A DNA stretch of 64,000 nucleotides, from positions 2,480,001 through 2,544,000 of the forward strand of contig NZ_OY764544.1 of NCBI RefSeq assembly GCF_963668475.1, written 5' to 3'. The position numbers and the translations under genes were made by a program. Shown here in pieces: positions 43,983-52,120 of this stretch. This DNA comes from an uncultured Methanospirillum sp. (lineage in GTDB: Archaea > Halobacteriota > Methanomicrobia > Methanomicrobiales > Methanospirillaceae). Each line of letters opens with the position of its first letter. Positions within the stretch are counted from its first letter, which is position 1. Below the pieces are notes generated by a model that was not told the origin of the DNA, searched no databases, and saw only the letters and a list, made by a program, of their open reading frames with translations.

Positions 43983-44429
43983 ATGAGTGACATTATGAAA
44001 CACCAATCTTCCATACTCATCCTGTTCCTCATCGCAGTTGGATCTATCGCAGGGATTACCCCAGGCAGCTCTGCAGCTACAGATCTTCAGATCACAAACG
44101 GCTCCGTTTCAGGCTTTAGTGATCTGAAAGAAGATGGACTTGTAGGCACGTTGATTCTTCTCCTTGGAGAAGCGGGCCTCGACCTCTCGTATGGGGAGAA
44201 TAACGAGACTATCTTCACCATGGTCGATACATCCCTGACAACGATCATCTCTGACCTCTCATCCGGAAACACCGAGGGATTTATGAATATACCACTCATC
44301 AACGAGACCCTTGCGTATCTGGAGATCACTCCTGCAGATATCATCGTGAATCCGGATGATGTTCAGGGCACGATGCCTGCCATCGACACGTATAACTCCC
44401 GGTCTGATGGCAATAATGTCCATTTCTGA
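43983..44429 (+). CDS. Secreted protein of unknown function
   Basis: A 148-residue protein with a signal peptide (KHQSSILILFLIAVGSIAGI) and a small, acidic, Asn/Thr/Ser-containing mature part of about 110 residues with helices such as VGTLILLLGEAGLDLSYG and TSLTTIISDLSSG. No family is recognised. The N-terminus could be Met 1 (43983) or Met 5 (43995). It lies between the SIMPL gene and the first of three sensor kinases. Confidence 0.65.
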   Translation: MSDIMKHQSSILILFLIAVGSIAGITPGSSAATDLQITNGSVSGFSDLKEDGLVGTLILLLGEAGLDLSYGENNETIFTMVDTSLTTIISDLSSGNTEGFMNIPLINETLAYLEITPADIIVNPDDVQGTMPAIDTYNSRSDGNNVHF

Positions 44430-44552
44430 TCATCAAAGGATAAGTTCATTGATGCATACTGCGAACCTTCTCCTGGGCACTTGGTGATTCATTCTCTGAT
44501 CTCATTTCTCTTTCCTGATTACGAGCCTGGAAGCAGGACCTGCTCGCTTTTG

Positions 44553-47500
44553 ATGAGGAGAAAACTTGTTCTGCCGATCCTTTTTCTGATACTGGTGCTG
44601 GCCATCCTCTTCATCCAGTATAACTCCCAGATGATGCTGAACTCGTATAACGAGGTGGAAGAAGGAGGCACAAACTTCTCTCTCCTGGCAATAAAAAGTG
44701 TGATTTTGGTCCATGCTGAAACGCTCGAGAAAACCACCCTTGATTATGCAACATGGGATGAGACAGCCGGGTATATCAAAGAGCCCACTGACCTATACAT
44801 ATATAAGAACCTGCAGGTCAGATCCCTGAAAAATCTAGGGATCACCTACGTTGGGATCTCTGATCAGGAAGGGAAGACCCTCTACCTCAGGCAGTACGAC
44901 CCTGATACATACGCCGAGATCAACCCCGTGATCCTTCCTGTTGAACTCTCATCCTCATTTAATACCTCTGATAACTCCCGGACATCGCTTGTTTATGCAA
45001 ATGAGACTCTTCTGCTCGTCTCACTGGCCGGGATCAGCAACTCTGAGGCAACCCTTCCCAGTTCAGGAACATTCATCTTTGGAACACCTCTTGAGCGGGA
45101 CATAACCAAAAAAGTTCACGAACTCACGCTTGATGAGTCAGCCATACACATCATATCCCCCGTCTCTACCGGGGGGGTGACTCCGGTATTTGATATCGCT
45201 GATGGAGCAACAGCCACTCTCGGAGAACAGAATGAGTCCTGGAAGTCAGGAACCCTCTCGTTCACTGATCCCTCCTCCTCCTCGATCCTGCAGATCTCCA
45301 TATCTGGGGACAAATACCTCCTCACCCAAGGAAGAACATTTGTCTCTGCCTATTTCCTCCGTTCTGTTCTGTTCTGTCTTGTCGCCATAACCCTCGGAAT
45401 CCTGATTATATTTTTTCTCTTCAGAAGGCATGACCTGGCCCGTTCGCAGATCATCGCTCAGAATAATGAACTGGCAGCACTCAAGGAGAGGCGGGAGATC
45501 CTTGACAAGTTCCACCAGGTTCTTGATCAGTACCTGTATGCCGGTCTTGAGAGTGAACAGAACATACCCCTGATCACAAAGACGGCCGGAAGTATGCTGA
45601 AGACAGAGGCTGCCTTCTATACCCGGTTTGAGGATGGGAGCTACTCCCTGGTCAGTTCCTGGCCTGATGCCGGTGGCAGGGTCCATGCTTGGCTGGCAGA
45701 GTTTTTCCTTTCGCAGCCTGAACTTCCTGACTCTGCGTTCTGTTCGGGCGGGGACATTGTGATCTCTGTTGATGACCTGCCTGAAGAGGGGAGGAACCTG
45801 CTGAAAGCTGTGTACCCGAGAGTCCGGATGATCGTGTCGAGAGGGATCAGCGTCTCCGGGAATCAGGCAGGTGACCTCTCTCTCCTGTTATCAGGCGAAG
45901 AGCCCGAGAGCGAGGTGAACCAGATCATGCTTGATCTGATCGTTCATGCCCTGAGCGGAGAAGAGAACCGGAGAAGAACGAAGGCTGCTCTGAAAAGACG
46001 CGATATACTGCTGGAAGCTATCGGGTACTCGGCTGCGCAGGTTATCGGCGACCTGAGCGCATCCTCGATCATCGAGATTCTGCATAAGATCGTCATGAAG
46101 ATGGGCGTCAGCGAGGCTCATTATTTTGCCTGGGACACCCCGGCAGGAGATCCGGTTCTGACCCATGATTATGTCTGGGTGGAGGAGGCAGCAGACTTCA
46201 CCGAGGATCAACTGGCATGGACAGAACTGCTTGAGAGTCCCTTCAGCCCAATGATTTTTGAGATGCATGATGCCGTTGCGGGTCCTGCAGAGAAGTTTCC
46301 TGTACAGCAGAAGTTTCTTGCCGATCATGGTATCAGATCCATCGCCCTGATCCCGTTCATCTCCCGGAAGGAGACCCGAGGGGTTTTAATTCTGGCAGAT
46401 CGTGCCAGAGAACGTTCCTGGCATACTTCTGAGCTTGAAGCCCTTCGCATTGCTGCCGATCTGTTGATGGCTGCCCTGGTGCGGATCGATTCAGAAGAGG
46501 AGCATAAGAGGAGGGATGAGAACTTTCAGCAGTTCTTCAACCACCTGAACGACTTTGTCTTCATCCTTGATTCTGACGGCAGGATCATCACGGCAAATCT
46601 CTTTGCCCAGCAGGAGACCGGGATCAGGGCGTCTGATATGAGAGGGATGCGACTCTCCGGCCTCTTTACCTCACGCTGGATGGATACACCCCTTTCACCG
46701 GAAGGAGGAAGGATACCTGCCCAGGAACGGACAGCCGTTCTGCTAACGATCGAAGGGCGTGAGATCCCGGTCGAGATCCGGTACCTTGCAGGCATATGGA
46801 ACGGGAACCAGGCGGTCTTCTGCATCTGCAAGGATATATCCCATCTCAAGCGGTCTGAGCATAAATTTGCGACTGCTTTTCGATCCAGCCAGGTGCTCCA
46901 TGCGATATGGAGCCTGCGTGAAGAACGCCTCATTGATGCAAACGAGACCTTCTTTGAGACGACCGGCTATATCGCGAAGGAGATTCTGAGATCAACACAC
47001 TGGTCAGAGTACGGGATCATCGATCCTGGTCTGTTCAGACATATCAGGGAGACCATCCTGACTGAAGGTTCTGTTCGTGACCTTGAGCTTCCCCTGAGAA
47101 CCAAAAACGGGGAAATGAGACAGGGTTCTCTGTTTGGTGCCCTCATTGAGATAGATGCAGATCCCTGTATCCTCTTCTCTATCGTTGACATCACAGAACG
47201 TAAGCGTGCCGAACAGAAGGTACAGGATCTGTTGAAAGAACTCTCAGCTTCGAACAAGGGGCTGCATGATTTTGCCCACATTGTAGCCCATGATCTCAAG
47301 GATCCCCTCAGGGGAATCTTTTCGCTTGCTTCCTGGATTGGCGAGGATTACCAGGAGCAGATAGGTCCTGACGGGGTGCGGTATGTCGGTATGATCACCG
47401 AACAGGTCCAGCGGATGTACCAGCTGATTGATGGAATTCTGGCATACTCACAGGCAGGAATTGTCAGAGAGGATCGTATCCCTGTGAGCATCAGCCTCGT

Positions 47501-48017
47501 CATAGTAGAGGTTCTGCAGATCCTATCCCCTCCCCCATCAGTTCAGATCATAATCGGGGATGATATGCCGGTCATTACCGCAGAAAGGACAAAGATCCAG
47601 CAGGTGTTTCAGAACCTCATTGGAAACTCCCTCACTCACCTGAACCGTGATGACGGAGAGATACGCATCAGCGCCCATCCTGCTTCGGATAAGGATGGCA
47701 CTCCACTGGAATCAGGAGCCTGTGGTTCAGAGAGCAGCCCTGAGTTCTGGGAGTTTGAGATCGGCGATAACGGTCCTGGTATTGATCCCTCTCTCCATGA
47801 GTCCATCTTCGAGATCTTCACATCATATCCCTCTCATGACGGGAAGAAGAGTTCAGGCATCGGCCTTTCAATAGTGAAGCGTATTGTTGAAACGTCTGGC
47901 GGATCAATATGGGTTAAGTCAGTTCCTGGTGGGGGGGCTACATTCTGTTTTACGATCAAAAACATGACGGGGTCATCGCATGATGCCGGTATGTACGGCG
48001 GAGAAGCCGGCTATTAA
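44553..48017 (+). CDS. CHASE4-GAF-PAS membrane histidine kinase
   Basis: About 1154 residues from ATG 44553; a TTG at 44481 would add 24 residues. After a first helix (LVLPILFLILVLAILFI) comes an extracellular CHASE4 domain with the signature LDYATWDETAGYI, then a second helix at about 262-288. Inside the cell follow GAF-like regions (about 340-640), PAS domains near 656 and 770, a phosphoacceptor motif (HDFAHIVAHDLKDPLRGIFS, His about 910) and an ATPase domain with GDNGPGIDPSLHESIFEIF and SSGIGLSIVKRIVE. It senses an external ligand of unknown nature. Its end overlaps the next kinase gene by 38 bp, so the two are co-expressed. Confidence 0.87.
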   Translation: MRRKLVLPILFLILVLAILFIQYNSQMMLNSYNEVEEGGTNFSLLAIKSVILVHAETLEKTTLDYATWDETAGYIKEPTDLYIYKNLQVRSLKNLGITYVGISDQEGKTLYLRQYDPDTYAEINPVILPVELSSSFNTSDNSRTSLVYANETLLLVSLAGISNSEATLPSSGTFIFGTPLERDITKKVHELTLDESAIHIISPVSTGGVTPVFDIADGATATLGEQNESWKSGTLSFTDPSSSSILQISISGDKYLLTQGRTFVSAYFLRSVLFCLVAITLGILIIFFLFRRHDLARSQIIAQNNELAALKERREILDKFHQVLDQYLYAGLESEQNIPLITKTAGSMLKTEAAFYTRFEDGSYSLVSSWPDAGGRVHAWLAEFFLSQPELPDSAFCSGGDIVISVDDLPEEGRNLLKAVYPRVRMIVSRGISVSGNQAGDLSLLLSGEEPESEVNQIMLDLIVHALSGEENRRRTKAALKRRDILLEAIGYSAAQVIGDLSASSIIEILHKIVMKMGVSEAHYFAWDTPAGDPVLTHDYVWVEEAADFTEDQLAWTELLESPFSPMIFEMHDAVAGPAEKFPVQQKFLADHGIRSIALIPFISRKETRGVLILADRARERSWHTSELEALRIAADLLMAALVRIDSEEEHKRRDENFQQFFNHLNDFVFILDSDGRIITANLFAQQETGIRASDMRGMRLSGLFTSRWMDTPLSPEGGRIPAQERTAVLLTIEGREIPVEIRYLAGIWNGNQAVFCICKDISHLKRSEHKFATAFRSSQVLHAIWSLREERLIDANETFFETTGYIAKEILRSTHWSEYGIIDPGLFRHIRETILTEGSVRDLELPLRTKNGEMRQGSLFGALIEIDADPCILFSIVDITERKRAEQKVQDLLKELSASNKGLHDFAHIVAHDLKDPLRGIFSLASWIGEDYQEQIGPDGVRYVGMITEQVQRMYQLIDGILAYSQAGIVREDRIPVSISLVIVEVLQILSPPPSVQIIIGDDMPVITAERTKIQQVFQNLIGNSLTHLNRDDGEIRISAHPASDKDGTPLESGACGSESSPEFWEFEIGDNGPGIDPSLHESIFEIFTSYPSHDGKKSSGIGLSIVKRIVETSGGSIWVKSVPGGGATFCFTIKNMTGSSHDAGMYGGEAGY

Positions 48018-49590
48018 GATTCACTATATTGAAGATAATCTGATAGACCAGCATGCACTCACGAGAGAGGTCCAGAAACAGTCACTTCCGTACCGGATAG
48101 ACTTCTCCTCATCTCTTGCCGAGGCTCGTTCCCGCAGCGAGACCTATGACCTGGTGATCTGCGACTATTTCCTCTCTGACGGGACCATCCTTGATCTTCT
48201 TCCATTCATGAACGATCAGACTCCGGTTATCGTAGTGACCGGACAGGCAGATCTGAACAACGCAGTCACTGCGTTAAAACTCGGTGCAAAGGATTACCTG
48301 GTAAAAGATCCCGAACGCCACTACTTAAGCCTCCTCCCTATCCAGATCGAGAACCTGCTCAGACAGCAGCAGATCGAACGTGAGCGTAAAAGACTCTCAT
48401 CCCTGTTCTTCTCTGTCGGAGGAGCAATCCCGTTCGGTGTGTACCTGTATGAGCCTGGAACCGGCAGGGTGCTGTATGCAAATAAGGCCTTTTACTCGAT
48501 CTGGGAATTATCTGATGACATAATCGCAACGCCTCTGCTGACTCACGAGATAATCTCCCGGCATATCAGTTCCCTGCTTAAGACAGAGAGCGATCCTCCT
48601 GTCTTCTCCCCTGACTCCGGAAGTATGGATAAAGCCACTTCAGGCGAGGTAGAGGTACATGGATCGAGGACGATACGGTACTACACCGACAGGATTCCGG
48701 TGGAAACTGGTGACCCTGTCTGTTATGTGAGTATCTTCACAGATACTACCGAACTGAGCCAGGCCCAGGATGCTGTCAGCGAGTACTCCCGTATGCTTGA
48801 GCTACTGAATGCAACCCTTGATCAGCGGGTACAGGAGCGGACAGAACAGATCGAGGACCTGATGAAGAAGCAACGGGACCTGATCATTCACATCGGCCAC
48901 GACCTTCGCACCCCTCTCACCCCGCTTGTTGCCCTGCTCCCATACCTTCAGCAGAACGAGCAGGATCATGAGAAGAAAAGGTCGCTGGGAGTTCTCTGCG
49001 AGAGTACGATGAAGATGAGATCCCTGGTTGAAGAGATCCTGATGATGGAGAATCTGGAAGAAGAAAAAGCCTCATGCCGCCTGTGGAATGTAAACCCCTG
49101 CGACCTGGGCTGCATGGTTGATGATATCATAAGTTCCTCCCATTCGGTCATCAGCACAAAGGAACTCTCAATCAGGAATACGATTCAGCCCGGGATGCTG
49201 ATCATGATAAAGCAGAATCACCTGCATCTCATCCTTGAGAAACTGATCAATAACGCACTGCAGTTCACAGAGCCTGGCGGGACGATCACGCTTCATGGTG
49301 GAAAAGACCGGCATTGTACCTGGTTCTGCGTATCTGACACCGGCATCGGCCTTACTCATGAGGACTCATCCCGAATCTTTGATGAATTTTATAAGGCTGA
49401 TCCCTCACGGAGCAATCTGCAGTCTCATGGGCTTGGCCTCTCGGTGGTCAGAAAACTGGTCCTTCTCAACCACGGACATATCACCGTGAAAAGTGAAGGT
49501 CTTGGGATGGGCACCCGGTTCTGTGTCTCTCTTCCGGATACTGTTCAGCGAAACTTTCAACATAGGTGGGACTGCATCGAGACCTCATAG
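47980..49590 (+). CDS. Receiver-PAS histidine kinase
   Basis: A 536-residue soluble protein. Receiver domain at 12-125 (IHYIEDNLIDQHALTREVQK; acceptor Asp in LVICDYFLSDG; conserved LVKDPERHYL). A PAS-like domain at about 140-265 and a coiled coil (LNATLDQRVQERTEQIEDLM) lead to the His motif HIGHDLRTPLTPLVALLPYL and an ATPase domain with VSDTGIGLTHEDSSRIFDEF and GLGLSVVRKLV. The receiver makes it a likely phosphorylation partner of the upstream kinase (inference from the 38-bp overlap). It is paralogous to the N-terminal half of the next gene. Confidence 0.87.
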   Translation: MMPVCTAEKPAIKIHYIEDNLIDQHALTREVQKQSLPYRIDFSSSLAEARSRSETYDLVICDYFLSDGTILDLLPFMNDQTPVIVVTGQADLNNAVTALKLGAKDYLVKDPERHYLSLLPIQIENLLRQQQIERERKRLSSLFFSVGGAIPFGVYLYEPGTGRVLYANKAFYSIWELSDDIIATPLLTHEIISRHISSLLKTESDPPVFSPDSGSMDKATSGEVEVHGSRTIRYYTDRIPVETGDPVCYVSIFTDTTELSQAQDAVSEYSRMLELLNATLDQRVQERTEQIEDLMKKQRDLIIHIGHDLRTPLTPLVALLPYLQQNEQDHEKKRSLGVLCESTMKMRSLVEEILMMENLEEEKASCRLWNVNPCDLGCMVDDIISSSHSVISTKELSIRNTIQPGMLIMIKQNHLHLILEKLINNALQFTEPGGTITLHGGKDRHCTWFCVSDTGIGLTHEDSSRIFDEFYKADPSRSNLQSHGLGLSVVRKLVLLNHGHITVKSEGLGMGTRFCVSLPDTVQRNFQHRWDCIETS

Positions 49591-49667
49591 TCGATGATCA
49601 AACCTGGTCCTTGAATCGGCTGATATTACCTTTCCCCCGAAAACCACAAGACCTCCGTAATATCGAC

Positions 49668-49678
49668 TTTATTAAATA
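49668..49678 (+). promoter_or_regulatory. TATA box of the third kinase gene
   Basis: TTTATTAAATA lies 24-34 bp before the ATG at 49702. That spacing puts transcription start at or next to the ATG, suggesting a leaderless or nearly leaderless mRNA and expression separate from the two kinases upstream. Confidence 0.5.
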
Positions 49679-49701
49679 CTCCGTGTGAGAATTATTCATT
49701 A

Positions 49702-51612
49702 ATGCAGGTACTGTATATCGAGGACAGTTCTCTCGATCGCATGGCGTTCGAGCGTGAGGTCCGCAAGAGTTACCTGCCAATCCAATACACCTGTGCCGAA
49801 ACCCTGAGCGAAGGGCTGAATCAGATCAGATCAGGAAGGTTTGATGTCATCATAGCCGACCTCAGACTTCCGGATGGTTCTGCCCTGGATCTTCTCAACC
49901 AGATCGGTGACTCGGGTCTCACCGTTATTATCCTCACCGGAGTGTCTGATGTGCAGACCGCTGTTCAGGCGATCAAGAATGGTGCCTCTGATTATATCGT
50001 GAAGGATCCGTCACGTGAATACCTCACAGATCTTCCTGGCCACCTTGAGACGATCATCAGGGCACGAATCGATGCGACCCGTGAACGGCTTATCGGGAGT
50101 ATGTGTCGGTACTCATCCGAATCCTCACCGGTTGGTGTCTATGTACGGGATTATCTCACCGGCGATCCGCTCTTCTTCAACTCCTGCTTCGCCTCCCGCT
50201 TCGGACTCCCGCCGTATGCGGAGTTTGTCAGAACCTCTGCCGATCATGCAGGGCTCTGGGATACACTCTGTGTGAAGCACGGAATTCCTGTAGACCAGAT
50301 CAACCGAGCCAGGTACGAGCCTGGAGAGATAGCCAGGCATGACATGATCCTCCCTGATGGAAAGGTCGTACCACTCTACTCCACAATATCGGGATCTGAA
50401 AATAACACCGCTATCAGGCAGTTCATCTTCTTCTTTGACGGGGGGTATGATCTCACCCCAACTCCCGTGCAGGAGGCCGGGACAGCAGAGTCCCTTCCGG
50501 TTCTTGCAGGCGGGATAGCCCATGAGATGAACAACATCTTCACCTCCCTCATCTGCGATCTCTCGCTGGCAAAAGAACTTGCCTCCCGTGAGAGTGAGCT
50601 GCAGGTGTCATGTTTTGATCGTGCAGAGCGTGCAATTCATCAGGGCAGGGATGTGGCTTCACGTCTTCTCACCTATGCAGACGGGGGCTACCCGCTGATA
50701 ACAACGATTCCGCTTCAGGAACTGATGGCAGAGGTGCTCTCGCTTCATCACCAGAATGATGCCGGAATTTCGCTCATGATCCCTCACGATCTTGATGTGC
50801 TTGAGGTGGACCCTGACCTGATGAGGACTGCTCTGCGTGCAATCGTCATGAATGCAGTCGAAGCATCTCCTGATCATCCGGTGGAGATCATTGCTGCCAA
50901 TGCAGGGGATCATCTCTGCAACGATCATCAGGATCAAAGATCGTTTGTCAGTGTTGAGATAAGGGACAAGGGTGCAGGGATCAGTTCACAGGAGAAATCA
51001 CAGGTGTTTGATCCCTTCTTCACCACCAAGGAAGGGCATCTCGGCCTCGGCCTGACGTCGGCACGATCGATCATCGAGCGTCACGGGGGAACTATCGAAC
51101 TCTCTTCTTCACCTGGGAATGGAACCACGGTCAGGGTTCTGCTCCCTTCGATCTCAGGTCTCTCTCCCATTGCAGGGTCTGACACTCTATCGCAGAAAGG
51201 GGGTTCTTCAGGCGTCAGGATCCTGGTGATGGATGACGAGCCCGGGATCAGGGAAGTGCTCCATCTCATCCTCAAAAAGGAAGGTTTCAATGTGGATGTG
51301 GCCAGCAGGGGTGAGGATGCGGTAGCCGCGGTTGCAAAGGCCTATGATGAACTGAATCCTTATCAGGTGGTCGTTCTCGACCTGATCGTTCCGGGAGGAA
51401 TGGGAGGGAAGGATGCTATACAGGAGATCAGAAAGATATCACCTTCAGTCCTTGCAGTCGTCTCGAGCGGGTACTCCGATGATCCGATAAGTTCCCGGTA
51501 CCGCGATTACGGGTTTGACGCCTCTCTTCCTAAACCGTATCACCCGAAGGATATGATCTCGCTCCTCTTCTCTCTGCTCGATGAGCATTATAGCAGCAAA
51601 AGTAGTAACTAG
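49702..51612 (+). CDS. Hybrid histidine kinase: receiver-PAS-kinase-receiver
   Basis: A 636-residue soluble protein. N-terminal receiver 1-115 (LYIEDSSLDRMAFEREVRKS; Asp in DVIIADLRLPDGSALDLLNQ), a PAS-like region at about 130-250, His motif LAGGIAHEMNNIFTSLICDL (about 275), an ATPase domain with IRDKGAGISSQEKSQVFDPF and GLGLTSARSIIE, and a second receiver at 511-630 (ILVMDDEPGIREVLHLIL; Asp in VVVLDLIVPGGMGG). Two receivers around one kinase core make a phosphorelay. The first receiver and PAS are clearly related to the preceding gene, including the VKDPSREYLTDLP motif. Confidence 0.88.
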   Translation: MQVLYIEDSSLDRMAFEREVRKSYLPIQYTCAETLSEGLNQIRSGRFDVIIADLRLPDGSALDLLNQIGDSGLTVIILTGVSDVQTAVQAIKNGASDYIVKDPSREYLTDLPGHLETIIRARIDATRERLIGSMCRYSSESSPVGVYVRDYLTGDPLFFNSCFASRFGLPPYAEFVRTSADHAGLWDTLCVKHGIPVDQINRARYEPGEIARHDMILPDGKVVPLYSTISGSENNTAIRQFIFFFDGGYDLTPTPVQEAGTAESLPVLAGGIAHEMNNIFTSLICDLSLAKELASRESELQVSCFDRAERAIHQGRDVASRLLTYADGGYPLITTIPLQELMAEVLSLHHQNDAGISLMIPHDLDVLEVDPDLMRTALRAIVMNAVEASPDHPVEIIAANAGDHLCNDHQDQRSFVSVEIRDKGAGISSQEKSQVFDPFFTTKEGHLGLGLTSARSIIERHGGTIELSSSPGNGTTVRVLLPSISGLSPIAGSDTLSQKGGSSGVRILVMDDEPGIREVLHLILKKEGFNVDVASRGEDAVAAVAKAYDELNPYQVVVLDLIVPGGMGGKDAIQEIRKISPSVLAVVSSGYSDDPISSRYRDYGFDASLPKPYHPKDMISLLFSLLDEHYSSKSSN

Positions 51613-51687
51613 CCATCTCTGTCAGGGTCACTCATATTCTCACTCATGACCGAAGAGCGGTTATACCTGAAGTGATGATGGATATCC

Positions 51688-52098
51688 ATGCTTTTCGGAG
51701 ATGACGGGGGACGATTCGCAGATCTCGCTGATCTCGTGGAAGGAATCCTTGATCGCTGCGATGATGATCCTGCCTGTATTGCTGCAGAACTGAACACCCT
51801 TGAGCCGGAAAAGAGGGCCGAGATCCTCTCATCGGATCTTCTGAATGCATGGCAGGTCTTCTGGTACTTCTTTGAGGTATACCCCGGTGATGAACAGGTT
51901 GAGTTTCTGGTCTTCCATTCAGCAGGTGAGCTTGCCGGAGGGGTGCCGATGGGGCAAGCAGGTATCTTCAAGCTTACATTCTTTGTCCAAGGCGGTGAGC
52001 CAGGTATCATAATCGAGGACGATGTGACTGAGGTTGCGAGGTTCAGCGGCCGGACATCGTGGAATGATGCAAAAAAATATCTGGAAAATGAAGGCTAG
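51688..52098 (+). CDS. Small acidic protein of unknown function
   Basis: A 136-residue acidic soluble protein with a GTGATG ribosome site before the ATG. The N-terminal half is helical (ADLVEGILDRCDDDPACIAA, PEKRAEILSSDLLNAWQVFW) and the C-terminal half beta-rich (GIFKLTFFVQGGEPGIIIED, DDVTEVARFSGRTSWNDAKK). No signal peptide or known family is recognised. Its place between a hybrid kinase and a chemoreceptor hints at signalling, but only by position. Confidence 0.65.
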   Translation: MLFGDDGGRFADLADLVEGILDRCDDDPACIAAELNTLEPEKRAEILSSDLLNAWQVFWYFFEVYPGDEQVEFLVFHSAGELAGGVPMGQAGIFKLTFFVQGGEPGIIIEDDVTEVARFSGRTSWNDAKKYLENEG

Positions 52099-52120
52099 AA
52101 GAATCTGAATCGTTTTTCGT

